Shown here: one piece after another, positions 44,610 through 54,816 of the stretch
How the letters are laid out: each line of letters starts with the position of its first letter
How positions within the stretch are numbered: position 1 is the stretch's first letter
Source of the DNA: an uncultured Rhodospirillaceae bacterium
GTDB taxonomy: Bacteria > Pseudomonadota > Alphaproteobacteria > Rhodospirillales > Rhodospirillaceae
Assembly: GCA_943787205.1 (NCBI GenBank)
Contig: CALSLN010000001.1
Coordinates: forward strand, 281,527 to 345,526
Reading direction: 5' to 3'
Length of the DNA: 64,000 nt
Made by a program: the position numbers and the translations under genes
The notes under the pieces: generated by a model
What the model saw: only the letters and a program-made list of their open reading frames with translations
The model's database searches: none
Told to the model about the DNA's origin: nothing

Positions 44610-44728
44610 GCCTATACCCATAGATCGAAAGATGTGTTTGCATGTCCAGCGAAATTGAGCGCGCACTACAAAGTACCGCCTGACGCCAAAAAGGCTGTGT
44701 GCTCATAAACTTCTGCTGAGAGTGATCT

Positions 44729-46484
44729 ATGGGCCCCATACATGTTGAAGCGCTAAACCTCCGAGAGGTGATGGTTTTCCTTGCTGCAGCCGGTGTTCTC
44801 GTACCCCTGGCTCGCCGCTTGAAAATCAGCCCGGTTCTAGGGTTTCTGCTGATCGGTGTACTCATAGGCCCATTTGGGCTTGCCCGTTTTTCAGATTTTA
44901 TTCCGTGGATTCACTACGTCGTCATAGATGACTTGGAAGGCGTGCGTGCGTTCGCCGAGCTCGGTGTCATATTTCTGCTGTTTATGATTGGTCTTGAGCT
45001 ATCGCTCGACCGTTTGTGGGCTATGCGGCGAATGGTTTTTGGGCTGGGGGGCTCCCAGGTCTTGGTGACGGGGGCTATCATAACGATGATTGCCTCGATG
45101 TTTGGCAATCCTCTGCCAGTTGCCGTTGTTTTGGGGGCGGGGTTTGCTCTTTCGTCCACGGCGATCGGCATGCAGCTGCTTGCTGAAAACCGACGAATAG
45201 GCACGACGACAGGACAAACCAGTTTTGCCATTTTGCTGTTTCAAGATATTGCTGTGCTGCCTATCTTGTTTCTTGTCGCCGCGTTTGCGGCTGACGGTAC
45301 TGACTCTGTAGTTTTCGCTTTTGGTCTCGCCCTTGGGCAGGCATGCGCTGCAGTCGCTATTATTCTGGTTCTCGGTCGTCTGATCATTCGTCCCCTCTTT
45401 CGGTTTGTAGGGAGTTCAGCGAACCGAGAAATGTTCATCGCTTTTGTGTTGCTTATCATCGGCGGCACAGCCTTGGTGACTGAACAATTTGGTCTATCGA
45501 TGGCTCTGGGGGCATTCCTAGCGGGACTTCTTTTTGCGGAAACTGAGTACCGCTACGAAATTGAAGTAGACATTGAGCCATTCAAAGGCCTGTTGCTGGG
45601 CTTGTTCTTTGTCTCCATCGGAATGTCTATCGACTTAACGCAGATTGCGGCTAATCCCGCCTGGCTTTTTGCCTCTGTTCTCGGCCTATTTCTCGTTAAA
45701 ACGCCAGCCATCTATGCCTTGGCTCGTGTATTCGGCAGGCCGCATTCGGCAGCGTTGGAATCCGGCTTCTTGCTTGGACAAGGTGGCGAGTTTGCCTTTC
45801 TAATTGTAGCGCTCGCCACCACTTTGGGGTTGATGCCGAATGATACGGCTCAATTTATGCTTATCGTCACCAGTCTTACGATGATCATTACGCCGGGCGT
45901 CGCTTATGGAGCACGTCGACTTGCACATCGCATTGAAATTTGGGAAGCGGGACGGGGACAAAGCGAAACAGATCTCCCGTCCGAAATAGCAGATCACGTC
46001 ATTATCGTTGGGTACGGTCGGGTCGGGCAGATGCTTGGTTCGGTCTTAGACTCTCAGGAATTGATATACGTTGGTCTCGATAATGACACGGCGCTGGTCA
46101 ATAGTTTTCAGTCCAAGGGCGGCGGTATTTACTTCGGTGATGCAAGTCGACCCGACTTGCTCCGAAAGTTTGGAATCGATCAAGCAAAAGCCTTGGTGGT
46201 CACTATGAATAGCGCGCAAGCAGTTGAGCGCGTTGTGACCTCAGCGCGGCGCTATTGGCCAAACCTTCCGATCTATGCGCGGGCTAGAGATACAGCCCAT
46301 GCAACGCGCCTTATCGGGTGTGGTGCCACACATGTTATCCCCCGAAACATTTGAGGCCAGTTTACAGCTGGGTGAAATGGTCCTGGTTGAGGCCGGTGTT
46401 CCGATTCAAGCAGCGAGTCGTATGATCGAAGCTCGCCGCCAAGCGGAACAAGCCCTCATTGATGAACAGAAGGTCGTCGCTTAA
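44729..46484 (+). CDS. KefB/KefC-type monovalent cation:proton antiporter (CPA2), C-terminus frameshifted
   Basis: A CPA2 antiporter with about twelve helices (residues 1-395) and a C-terminal TrkA-N NAD-binding domain (HVIIVGYGRVGQMLGSVL). The first frame ends at 46354 after VIPRNI, but conserved sequence continues in the next frame as PETFEASLQLGEMVLVEAGV and on to 46484. Removing one C from the run at 46339-46343 restores IPETFEASLQLG, the normal KefB ending. Function: glutathione-gated or NAD-regulated K+ efflux. No ancillary kefF/G gene is adjacent. The frameshift would remove about 45 residues of the regulatory tail. Confidence 0.88.
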
Positions 46485-46523
46485 CCGATATGATTTGATC
46501 AAGCCAATGCCGCGCTGGAAATT

Positions 46524-47439
46524 TTAAAAAGAATCCTGGAAGCGACGAGTAAGCCTGACAATAAGAAAGTCGAGAAATGCTCGCACCTTTGGTGTCGCAC
46601 CACGATGACTGGGGAACACCGCGTGAAACTCAATAGGTGGAGCCGACCAATCATCGAGAACGCGAACAAGTCGTTTATCGTAATCGCCAGTGTGCAAGTA
46701 ACCAGGAAGTATCGCGACCCCACCGCCGTCCGCTACCACACTTCTCAACGTCGCGAAGTCGTTGACTATGGCTCGTGGTCTTAACGAAACCTGTTTGCTG
46801 ATGTCGCCATTTGAAAGCGTCCATTGATTGTTGTCATGCATATCATTCATGACCAAACAATCATGATTCTCGAGATCTTCCGGTTGCTGTGGTGCGCCAT
46901 GTGCCTCCAGGTATTCCGGGCTGGCGTAAACAAACAACCCGCAATGTCCTAACCCTCGAGCGACCAGGCTTGAATCGACAAGCGCGCCAATTCGAATCAC
47001 CAAATCAAAACCTTCATCGATGACGTCGACATGCCGGTTCACCAGAATCAGTTCTAACTGCACTTCCGGGTTTTGAGTCATGAACTCTGTGACCAATGGT
47101 GCGAGCAGGTATTGGCCGGTCGTGACTGTCGCACTAATCCGAAGAGTGCCCCGAGGAGCCTCCATGGCCTGCTCGACGCAAAGATCGGCGTAGTCGGCTT
47201 CGTCGAGCATGCGTCGGCAATGCCTGTAGTAGATATCACCGATCTCCGTGAGGTGAACCTTACGCGTTGTGCGCTCTAGCAAACGCACCCCCAGACGCTT
47301 CTCGAGGTTGGCGATTCGCCGGCTGATATTCGACTTTGGCAGCTGAGTTGCGTCTGCTGCCCGCCGTGAATCCGCCGTGCTCTACGACGTAGGTGAAGGC
47401 GGCGAGCTCATTCAAGTCTCTGACTAAATTGTCTCTCAT
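46524..47439 (-). pseudogene. LysR family transcriptional regulator, frameshifted in the HTH region
   Basis: Starting at ATG 47439, the frame reads MRDNLVRDLNELAAFTYVVE and FTA, then breaks; the DNA-binding helix continues in another frame as QLPKSNISRRIANLEKRLGV and on to a normal LysR effector domain (STLRISATVTTGQYLLAPLV) ending at 46524. Removing one base from the CCC at 47360-47362 restores a complete HTH. As written, translation from an internal start would lack the HTH. It is divergent from the pirin gene with an inverted repeat between, the usual arrangement for control of pirin/isochorismatase pairs. Confidence 0.8.
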
Positions 47440-47450
47440 ATGAAACAGTT

Positions 47451-47487
47451 TGTTCTATTAGAGGTTATTTATCATATTTATAGAACA
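47451..47487. promoter_or_regulatory. Inverted repeat between the LysR and pirin genes
   Basis: TGTTCTAT (47451-47458) and ATAGAACA (47480-47487) form a perfect 8-bp inverted repeat with a 21-bp AT-rich spacer. It lies in the divergent promoter region between the lysR start (47439) and the pirin start (about 47539), the expected place for a LysR operator. The TCATATGA palindrome at the lysR start is next to it. The spacer is longer than the T-N11-A rule, so each half could bind one dimer. Confidence 0.5.
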
Positions 47488-47538
47488 ACATACCTTGGCC
47501 TCCGAGATAGAGACAAGCGCCAATTCGGAGGTGGAGTT

Positions 47539-48216
47539 TTGGAAATACTGCAAAGAGATGATTTGAAGCGCGGTGGTTTTGCAGGCCTGCGCGAAACCCG
47601 GCTGGTAATGGATCAGCGTATTTTTGGCGGCGGTACGCAAAGCGGTGCCTGGGACGGCGTTGGAGGCTTTGTGTATCTGGCGGATGCCCGGTTTTTGCCA
47701 AAAGGTGAAACACGGCTTCACGGTCACAAAGAAATCGACGTTATTTCAGTGATGGTGGGAAGGCCGACTCAGCCATGAGGGCTCGCTGGAACATGGTCAG
47801 GAAATGGAGAGCCACAACGTCCAGGCACAGCGCGCCGGCGGTGAAGGGTTTCTCTCACAACGAAATCAATCCTGATGATACCGAAAACCGAATGATCCAA
47901 TTGTGGGTAAAGCCAGAGCGCGCAGGTGAACCCGCAGGCTACAAGTTTTATAGCCCAAAGGAAGGCGAGGTGACCCGCGTGTACGGCGGCTCGACGGATC
48001 AGAATGAAACGCTGGATAGTCATACGCTTATCGATGTTGGCCTTCTTGCGGCGGGCAATACCGTAACACTCGATGGCCCCTTCCTCGCGTATGTGACGCG
48101 CGGGGTCCGGACACATCAGTGACAGAACTGTCGGCGACGGTGACCTCATTCGAGGGGAAAACCTCGATTTCAATGCGATGGAGCCCACACAACTGATCGT
48201 GGTGCACACCGACTAA
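47539..48216 (+). pseudogene. Pirin family protein with three +1 frameshifts
   Basis: The cupin-fold pirin pattern is complete when three frames are joined: LKRGGFAGLRETRLVMDQRI and KEIDVISVMV in the first, HEGSLEHGQEMESHNVQAQR in the second, FSHNEINPDDTENRMIQLWV in the third, and a return at the end to DGDLIRGENLDFNAMEPTQL. Extra bases lie at GGG 47757-47759, at GGG/TTT 47845-47850 and at GGGG 48102-48105. No other stop or deletion is seen. The start is probably TTG at 47539 after GGAGGTGGAG. Bacterial pirins bind iron and some have quercetinase activity. It precedes an isochorismatase gene by 23 bp. Confidence 0.8.
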
Positions 48217-48239
48217 TTCGAACTAAGGAAAAACAGAAC

Positions 48240-48835
48240 ATGGCGTACGAACGATTTAATGCCGACAACGCGGCGATGCTACTGATCGATCATCAGGTTG
48301 GAACGATTGAGTGGATGCATTCCGCACCGAAGAAAGATGTCATTCGTAATACGTTGGCCCTTGCCAAAACGGCCAAGGAACTAGGTATGCCCGTCGTGCT
48401 GACCAGTAGCCAGGAGGATCAAGCTCAGGGATTGCTGTTGCCCGGAACTGATGGAGATCTTGCCAGAGGCCTATGAAAACCGTGTGAAGCGAGGCGGTAT
48501 TGTCGATGCATTCGACGATCCAAATTTCACCGCTGCCGTAAAAGCCACGGGGCGAAAGAGATTGATCATGGCCGGATTGCTGACCGAGGTGTGTTTAATC
48601 TACCCAGCCTTGAACGCGCAAGACGAAGGCTACGACGTGCAAGCGGTTGCGGACGCATCAGGATCGGGTACCAAAATGGGCGGACGAGATCGCTCTTAGT
48701 CGCATGCAACAAGCGGGCATCGGTGTTACCAGCACGATTCAGGTCATGTCGGAGTTGGTGTTCAACTGGGCCGAGGGCGCTGGACCAAAAGTTATGCCCG
48801 TACTTGGCGAGATTTATGCGGAGCTTGGCGAGTAG
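48240..48835 (+). pseudogene. Isochorismatase family hydrolase with two +1 frameshifts
   Basis: The protein begins MAYERFNADNAAMLLIDHQV with the catalytic Asp, continues in a second frame (EILPEAYENRVKRGGIVDAF; MAGLLTEVCLIYPALNAQDE with the nucleophile Cys) and ends in a third (EIALSRMQQAGIGVTSTIQV). Extra G bases lie at 48444-48445 and 48678-48680; removing both gives an intact protein of about 197 residues. It follows the pirin gene by 23 bp and would be co-transcribed with it under the divergent LysR regulator. This subgroup (YcaC-like) has no firmly known substrate. Confidence 0.8.
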
Positions 48836-48890
48836 TACGATGAAGCTAAGCGCACAAAAGTGCTGAACATTTATTGATATTGTTTATCGC

Positions 48891-48918
48891 AGCCGGGATG
48901 AGTTTTCTCATGCCGGCT
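48891..48918 (+). terminator. Hairpin downstream of the isochorismatase gene
   Basis: AGCCGG pairs with CCGGCT and ATGAG with CTCAT around a TTTT loop, with a single G-G mismatch. It lies 55 bp after the stop of the isochorismatase gene on the plus strand and is followed by ATGATGTTTTCC, so the U-run is weak. It may end the pirin operon. On the minus strand it lies about 70 bp beyond the 3' end of the tRNA gene, without a T-run. Confidence 0.45.
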
Positions 48919-48986
48919 ATGATGTTTTCCCTAAACGTTGGCGTCGCATCCGATTTGATCGGTTAGGTCGAGCGCCCTATGGAGTT

Positions 48987-49060
48987 TGGCTGGGGGACGT
49001 GGATTCGAACCACGACCGGCGGAGTCAGAGTCCGCAGTTCTACCGTTAAACTATCCCCCA
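48987..49060 (-). tRNA. tRNA-Gln (anticodon CTG)
   Basis: A 74-base cloverleaf read on the minus strand. The acceptor stem TGGGGGA pairs with TCCCCCA, the anticodon stem GCGGA pairs with TCCGC around the loop CTCTGAC (anticodon CTG, reading CAG), and the T-arm contains GGTTCGAATCC. The discriminator base is G and CCA is encoded. The U1-A72 pair is typical of bacterial tRNA-Gln. The 259 bp upstream to the MFS gene start (49061-49319) hold no other gene that I can see. Confidence 0.95.
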
Positions 49061-49319
49061 CCAGGAGCGGTCTCTGTACACTATAATATAGCGAGACTGT
49101 CGGGTTCGCACGAGCTATGTGAAACAAAGCCCCGGCCTGACCCGAAGGCGGCGCATCCTAGTCATTCAGCGCGTGTTTTCAAGTCTTTCGCATCAACGCC
49201 CATTTTTAGGCGTTTCCTCGCCTTTAGGCCAACCGATAGGCGGATACGGGGCTTGAGCTCGTTGTTCCTGATCCCTCTGCCCGGCAGGTTGGTTATTTCC
49301 AGTTAGGAATTTTTACTTC

Positions 49320-50519
49320 ATGCCTATTCTCTTGGCCGCGGTGGCCATCAACGCGATTCCCGTGAGCTTGGTCGTGCCCATGCTCCCGTTCCTTGGTCAG
49401 CGATACGGTGCGTCTGAGTTCGAAGTCGCGCTTCTTTTTACCTTGATGCCGTTGGTCGGCATTTTTGGGAATCCGTTATGGGGGCGATTAAGCGATAGCA
49501 TTGGACGCCGCCGTGCATTGACATGCACGTTGGGTGGCACAGCCCTTTCATTCATTGCGTTCGCCTTCGCTGATTCACTGACAGCCCTCTATGCCACGCG
49601 CGTTCTTCAGGGTGTTTTTCACGGATCTGTTTCGATTGCTCTTGCCTACGTGGTGATTGTGAGTGCGGGGCAAAATCGTGCGAAGGCTATGGGCCAAGTG
49701 TTTGGTGCTATGGGGATTGGTCTTGCGATTGGTCCGACCATCGGCGGGTTTTTAATGGGGAGTGATGCCGACACCTTTTCGCAGTTACTGCCGTGCCTGG
49801 CTGCTGCAGGCCTGTCTATTTTGGCCGCGACCGGTGTTTTCTTTTTTCTTAAAGAGCCGCAGTCGGAAGAAGACGGCGACACACCCAAGAAGGCGCCACC
49901 AAAGGGGTCAATGGGTGGCAAGTTAAAGGCCCTGTTGTCGACGCCAGCCCTGTGGCCATTGATCCTCATGATTTGGATCAGCGGCTTTAAGATGAATGCC
50001 GAGCAGTTGGCCTATCCGTATTGGGGTATTTCGGTGGATTGGACGCCGCAGCTCGTGAGCTTTGGGTTCGCGGGTCTCAGTGTTGCTTTTCTGATTACCA
50101 CGTTCGGTTTGATCGGGCCGATGACCAAACGTTTTGGCGAAGAGAAAACGCTGGCATACGCAGCAACGGTTGATGTCATTGCTTTATGTGGCTTCTTAAT
50201 GACATCGGGAAGCCCGTTCGCTTGGGCGTGGTTGTTCGTCTTGTCTGTGTCTAGTCCAATGTGGGGAACGGTTCTGATTAGTGTTCTGGCCCGGCATGCG
50301 CCCGATGGTATGCAGGGCACCGTCCAAGGTTTGGCGACGTCTACGCAGCTTGCCGGTCGTATCGTTGGGACGCTTCTTGCAGGCGTGGTGCTTCAGGAAT
50401 TTGGTTTCTTCGGTGTTTATACACTGATGGTTACCCTACTCTTGGTGATCGTTATCCAGGCGGTTCGATTTGTGCGTGCCCTTCCTGACGAACCGGTGCA
50501 GCAATCTATGGCTGAATGA
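49320..50519 (+). CDS. MFS transporter (TetA/multidrug-efflux-like)
   Basis: A 399-residue protein with about twelve helices. The N-terminal loop GNPLWGRLSDSIGRRRALTC is the classical MFS motif A, and IGLAIGPTIGGFLMGSDAD matches motif C of the antiporter (drug efflux) branch. It lacks the long central loop of other families. The ATG follows TTAGGAAT, a modest ribosome site. The stop overlaps the start of the alpha/beta hydrolase gene by four bases (ATGA), so the two are coupled. The substrate is unknown. Confidence 0.9.
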   Translation: MPILLAAVAINAIPVSLVVPMLPFLGQRYGASEFEVALLFTLMPLVGIFGNPLWGRLSDSIGRRRALTCTLGGTALSFIAFAFADSLTALYATRVLQGVFHGSVSIALAYVVIVSAGQNRAKAMGQVFGAMGIGLAIGPTIGGFLMGSDADTFSQLLPCLAAAGLSILAATGVFFFLKEPQSEEDGDTPKKAPPKGSMGGKLKALLSTPALWPLILMIWISGFKMNAEQLAYPYWGISVDWTPQLVSFGFAGLSVAFLITTFGLIGPMTKRFGEEKTLAYAATVDVIALCGFLMTSGSPFAWAWLFVLSVSSPMWGTVLISVLARHAPDGMQGTVQGLATSTQLAGRIVGTLLAGVVLQEFGFFGVYTLMVTLLLVIVIQAVRFVRALPDEPVQQSMAE

Positions 50520-51364
50520 GTGTCCATATGGAAGACAATGACCGTCGGTTTTGGCGCCCCTATCCTGGAGTGAAGCGCGGGTTTGTGGATGGTCCCGACG
50601 GCCAGCTGCATATGCGGTCTAAGGGGGTGGGCGCGGGCACAGAAACAAGCGTCCCACTTTATTGTATTCATCAAAGCCCGTCTTCAAGCATCGCGATGGC
50701 TGCGCTTGTTTCCGCTATGGGCGAGAGTCGGCCCTGTGCTGCCGGTGACACCCCTGGCTTTGGTGACTCAGATCCGCCGCTTCAACCGCCTGAGATTTCA
50801 GATTACGCCGACGCTCACGGTACCATCATCGATGCTTTGGATTGGGCTGGCCCTATAGATGTGTTTGGGTTTTTTACCGGCTCAAAGATCGCTGTTGCTT
50901 TGGCGCTAGCAAGGCCACAACAGATCAGGCGGATTATTCTGCTGGGCGCACCTTTGTATAGTGACGCAGAGTTGTCAGAGGAACGGGCTACCTATGAGCC
51001 TGACGTTTATGATTGGGACGCCAGTCATCTATCGAAATGGTGGTCTCATTTGAAGGCCGGTGCTCCGTCACCGTATCCGTTGTCACTATTCGCCCGTCAT
51101 TTTGCCGAAATTCAGCGTGGCGGGCCGGATTCTTGGTGGGGCCATAAAGCGGCTTTCAATGTCGATCTGCGTGAGACTCTTCCTCGGCTTGCCCAGCCTA
51201 CTCTCGTTCTATGCACGGCCGACCCTCAGGGGGAGAAATCTGTTGGTGCGGCTCAGTTGGTGCCTAAGGGGAGGTCTGTCGAATTGCCTTACATGGGCCA
51301 GGGCTTGCTGGACCTTCAAACGGACGAGATTTGTAGTCACATTCGTCGGTTCCTGGATGACTAG
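50516..51364 (+). CDS. Alpha/beta hydrolase
   Basis: A 282-residue alpha/beta-hydrolase-fold protein. YCIHQSPSSSIAM occupies the oxyanion-hole strand and VFGFFTGSKIAVALALARP is the nucleophile elbow, in which Thr or Gly replaces the usual Ser (G-F-F-T-G-S). The Asp (CTADPQGE) lies in a usual position. The non-canonical elbow makes hydrolytic activity uncertain; Thr in this position could still act. The start codon overlaps the stop of the MFS gene. It precedes the ppx/gppA gene by 108 bp. Confidence 0.85.
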   Translation: MSVHMEDNDRRFWRPYPGVKRGFVDGPDGQLHMRSKGVGAGTETSVPLYCIHQSPSSSIAMAALVSAMGESRPCAAGDTPGFGDSDPPLQPPEISDYADAHGTIIDALDWAGPIDVFGFFTGSKIAVALALARPQQIRRIILLGAPLYSDAELSEERATYEPDVYDWDASHLSKWWSHLKAGAPSPYPLSLFARHFAEIQRGGPDSWWGHKAAFNVDLRETLPRLAQPTLVLCTADPQGEKSVGAAQLVPKGRSVELPYMGQGLLDLQTDEICSHIRRFLDD

Positions 51365-51472
51365 TCCGTAGTTTCCGCCCTTGCCGCGCCCTGCAACCGA
51401 GCGGTACCATGGCGCACAACGATAATTCTGCGCCAGCCTTTGGGTTAATGCAGTTCTATAGAGAGGATTTCC

Positions 51473-52531
51473 GTGGCCCGTTCGCATTCACGCGAGGGCA
51501 AACGGTTGGATGGACCGTTTGATGGGGGGCGCAATCGTCCCGAAGCTGTTCTTGCCGCTGTTGATCTCGGCACGAACAACTGCCGTATGCTTGTGGCCCA
51601 TCCGCAAGAGCAAGATTTCGCCGTCGTTGATTCCTTTTCAAGGATCACGCGTCTTGGGGAAGGTTTGAGTGCGTCTGGTTTGTTGTCCAAGGCGGCTATG
51701 GACCGAACGGTTGAAGCTCTAAAATGCTGTGCTGATAAAATGGATAAGTGTGGCGTCACAGTATCCCGTCATGTCGCGACAGAAGCTTGTCGGCGGGCCG
51801 ATAATTGCGATGAGTTTATTAACCGTGTCCACGATGAAACCGGCATCGCCCTGGAAATCATATCGGCCAATGAAGAAGCAGGCCTTGCGTTAAAGGGGTG
51901 CTCATCGCTCATTGATCCAAGCATTCCCTATGCCGTTATTTTTGATATCGGTGGCGGCAGCACGGAAGTTCTATTCGTTCGTGTTGATGGCGCCAAGGCA
52001 ATGGAAATTTTAGGCTGTATTTCGATGCCCTTGGGCGTTGTAACCGTCGCGGAAGATTGCGGCGGCGGCGATTTATGCGAGCGCACTTACGAAGAAGTAG
52101 CAATCAGGGTTGAGCGGCTGCTGAATCCATTTGAGCAACAGCATGATATCCGGGCGCGCATTTCGGCCGGAGAAACTCAAATGATTGGTACGTCGGGCAC
52201 GGTGACGACCCTTGGTGGTATTCACCTTGGGCTGCCCCGATATGACCGTACGGTTGTCGATGGCATCACATTGGATTTCGAGACACTCATTGGACACAGC
52301 CGATCTCTCTGTCACATGAGTTTGCAACAACGCGCTGCAGAACCCTGCATCGGTTGGCAACGTGCAGATTTAGTGCTCGGTGGTTGCGCGATCCTTGAAG
52401 CGATATGCCGTTTATGGCCGGTCGGTCAATTGCGTGTGGCAGACAGAGGGCTGCGCGAAGGAATGTTGATGGACATGCTGCACGCTACGTCTTATCAGGC
52501 GTCGGTACCTTCATCTGTTTCCGTAGGCTAG
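51473..52531 (+). CDS. ppx: Ppx/GppA family phosphatase
   Basis: A 352-residue protein of the exopolyphosphatase/guanosine pentaphosphatase family, with the actin-like ATPase fold. Motifs are AVDLGTNNCRMLVA (phosphate 1), FDIGGGSTEVLFV (phosphate 2) and MIGTSGTVTTLGGIHLG. The C-terminal HD domain of E. coli Ppx is missing, which is normal for the alphaproteobacterial short form. GTG start at 51473 with GAGAGGA upstream. It is 12 bp from rlmE, a conserved linkage in alphaproteobacteria, and may tie polyphosphate or (p)ppGpp turnover to growth genes. Confidence 0.92.
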   Translation: MARSHSREGKRLDGPFDGGRNRPEAVLAAVDLGTNNCRMLVAHPQEQDFAVVDSFSRITRLGEGLSASGLLSKAAMDRTVEALKCCADKMDKCGVTVSRHVATEACRRADNCDEFINRVHDETGIALEIISANEEAGLALKGCSSLIDPSIPYAVIFDIGGGSTEVLFVRVDGAKAMEILGCISMPLGVVTVAEDCGGGDLCERTYEEVAIRVERLLNPFEQQHDIRARISAGETQMIGTSGTVTTLGGIHLGLPRYDRTVVDGITLDFETLIGHSRSLCHMSLQQRAAEPCIGWQRADLVLGGCAILEAICRLWPVGQLRVADRGLREGMLMDMLHATSYQASVPSSVSVG

Positions 52532-52543
52532 GACCGGCGCGAT

Positions 52544-53239
52544 ATGACAAAAAAGCAAGGGTCGTCATCCGCCTCTGGAAACGGCAGCGGGCGCGGACTC
52601 AGTGTTAGGGTGAAAACGGCGAAGGGGCGTAAGTCTTCGTCAACGCGCTGGCTGAAACGCCAACTCAATGACCCATACGTTCGTCAGGCGCAGGCCGCTG
52701 GGTATAGGTCTCGTGCTGCCTTCAAGCTTATTGATCTCGATGAGAGATTCAAATTCCTTAAAAAGGGCGCGCGCGTGATCGACCTGGGTGCTGCGCCGGG
52801 CGGTTGGACCCAGATCGCGGTTGATCGCGTCGGACCAAAAGGTCAGGTCGTGGCCCTTGATATTCGAGAATGGGAAGAGGTCGCGGGCGCAACCTGCATG
52901 ACCTTCGATTTTATGGATATGGATGCTCCAGACCGGCTCAAAGAGGCGCTCGGCGGGCCGGTCGATGTCGTTCTCTCAGACATGGCAGCCCCGGCGATGG
53001 GGCATTCCCAAACGGATCACCTGCGCATTGTCGCCTTGATGGAAGCAGCCTGGGCCTTCGCTGAAGAGGTGCTTGCTCCTGGTGGGGCCTTCGTTTGCAA
53101 GGTCTTTCAGGGTGGCACCGAGGGGGCATTGCTCAAGTCCATGAAGACTCGGTGCACCAAAGTGGCGCATGCCAAGCCTCCGTCGAGCCGTAAGGAATCG
53201 GCAGAAATGTACGTGGTTGCCATGGGATTCAAAGAATAG
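52544..53239 (+). CDS. rlmE: 23S rRNA (uridine-2552-2'-O)-methyltransferase
   Basis: A 231-residue FtsJ/RrmJ-type enzyme that methylates U2552 of the 23S rRNA A-loop. The K-D-K-E catalytic tetrad is visible: Lys in YRSRAAFKLIDL, Asp in VLSDMAAPAMG, Lys in FVCKVFQGG and a Glu near SRKESAEMYVV. SAM motif I is VIDLGAAPGGWTQIA. The N-terminal tail rich in Ser/Gly/Lys is longer than in E. coli. It is 12 bp after ppx and 77 bp before guaB. Confidence 0.95.
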   Translation: MTKKQGSSSASGNGSGRGLSVRVKTAKGRKSSSTRWLKRQLNDPYVRQAQAAGYRSRAAFKLIDLDERFKFLKKGARVIDLGAAPGGWTQIAVDRVGPKGQVVALDIREWEEVAGATCMTFDFMDMDAPDRLKEALGGPVDVVLSDMAAPAMGHSQTDHLRIVALMEAAWAFAEEVLAPGGAFVCKVFQGGTEGALLKSMKTRCTKVAHAKPPSSRKESAEMYVVAMGFKE

Positions 53240-53289
53240 TCATTTAGGCGCCGCCGGTGCCTTGAGGGGCACAGAGAAGTATGCGATAA

Positions 53290-54783
<1,494 letters not shown>

Positions 54784-54816
54784 GCCGGCTCTTGCCCCGG
54801 TTTGGATCTCCCGCTT

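Noticed and set aside
46275..46484. A separate 69-residue gene overlapping the end of KefB
   Set aside because: Its sequence is the missing C-terminus of KefB in another frame; a single extra C explains it.
48996..49060. An integration site (att) at the tRNA-Gln gene
   Set aside because: No integrase and no partial repeat of the tRNA 3' end is found within the window.
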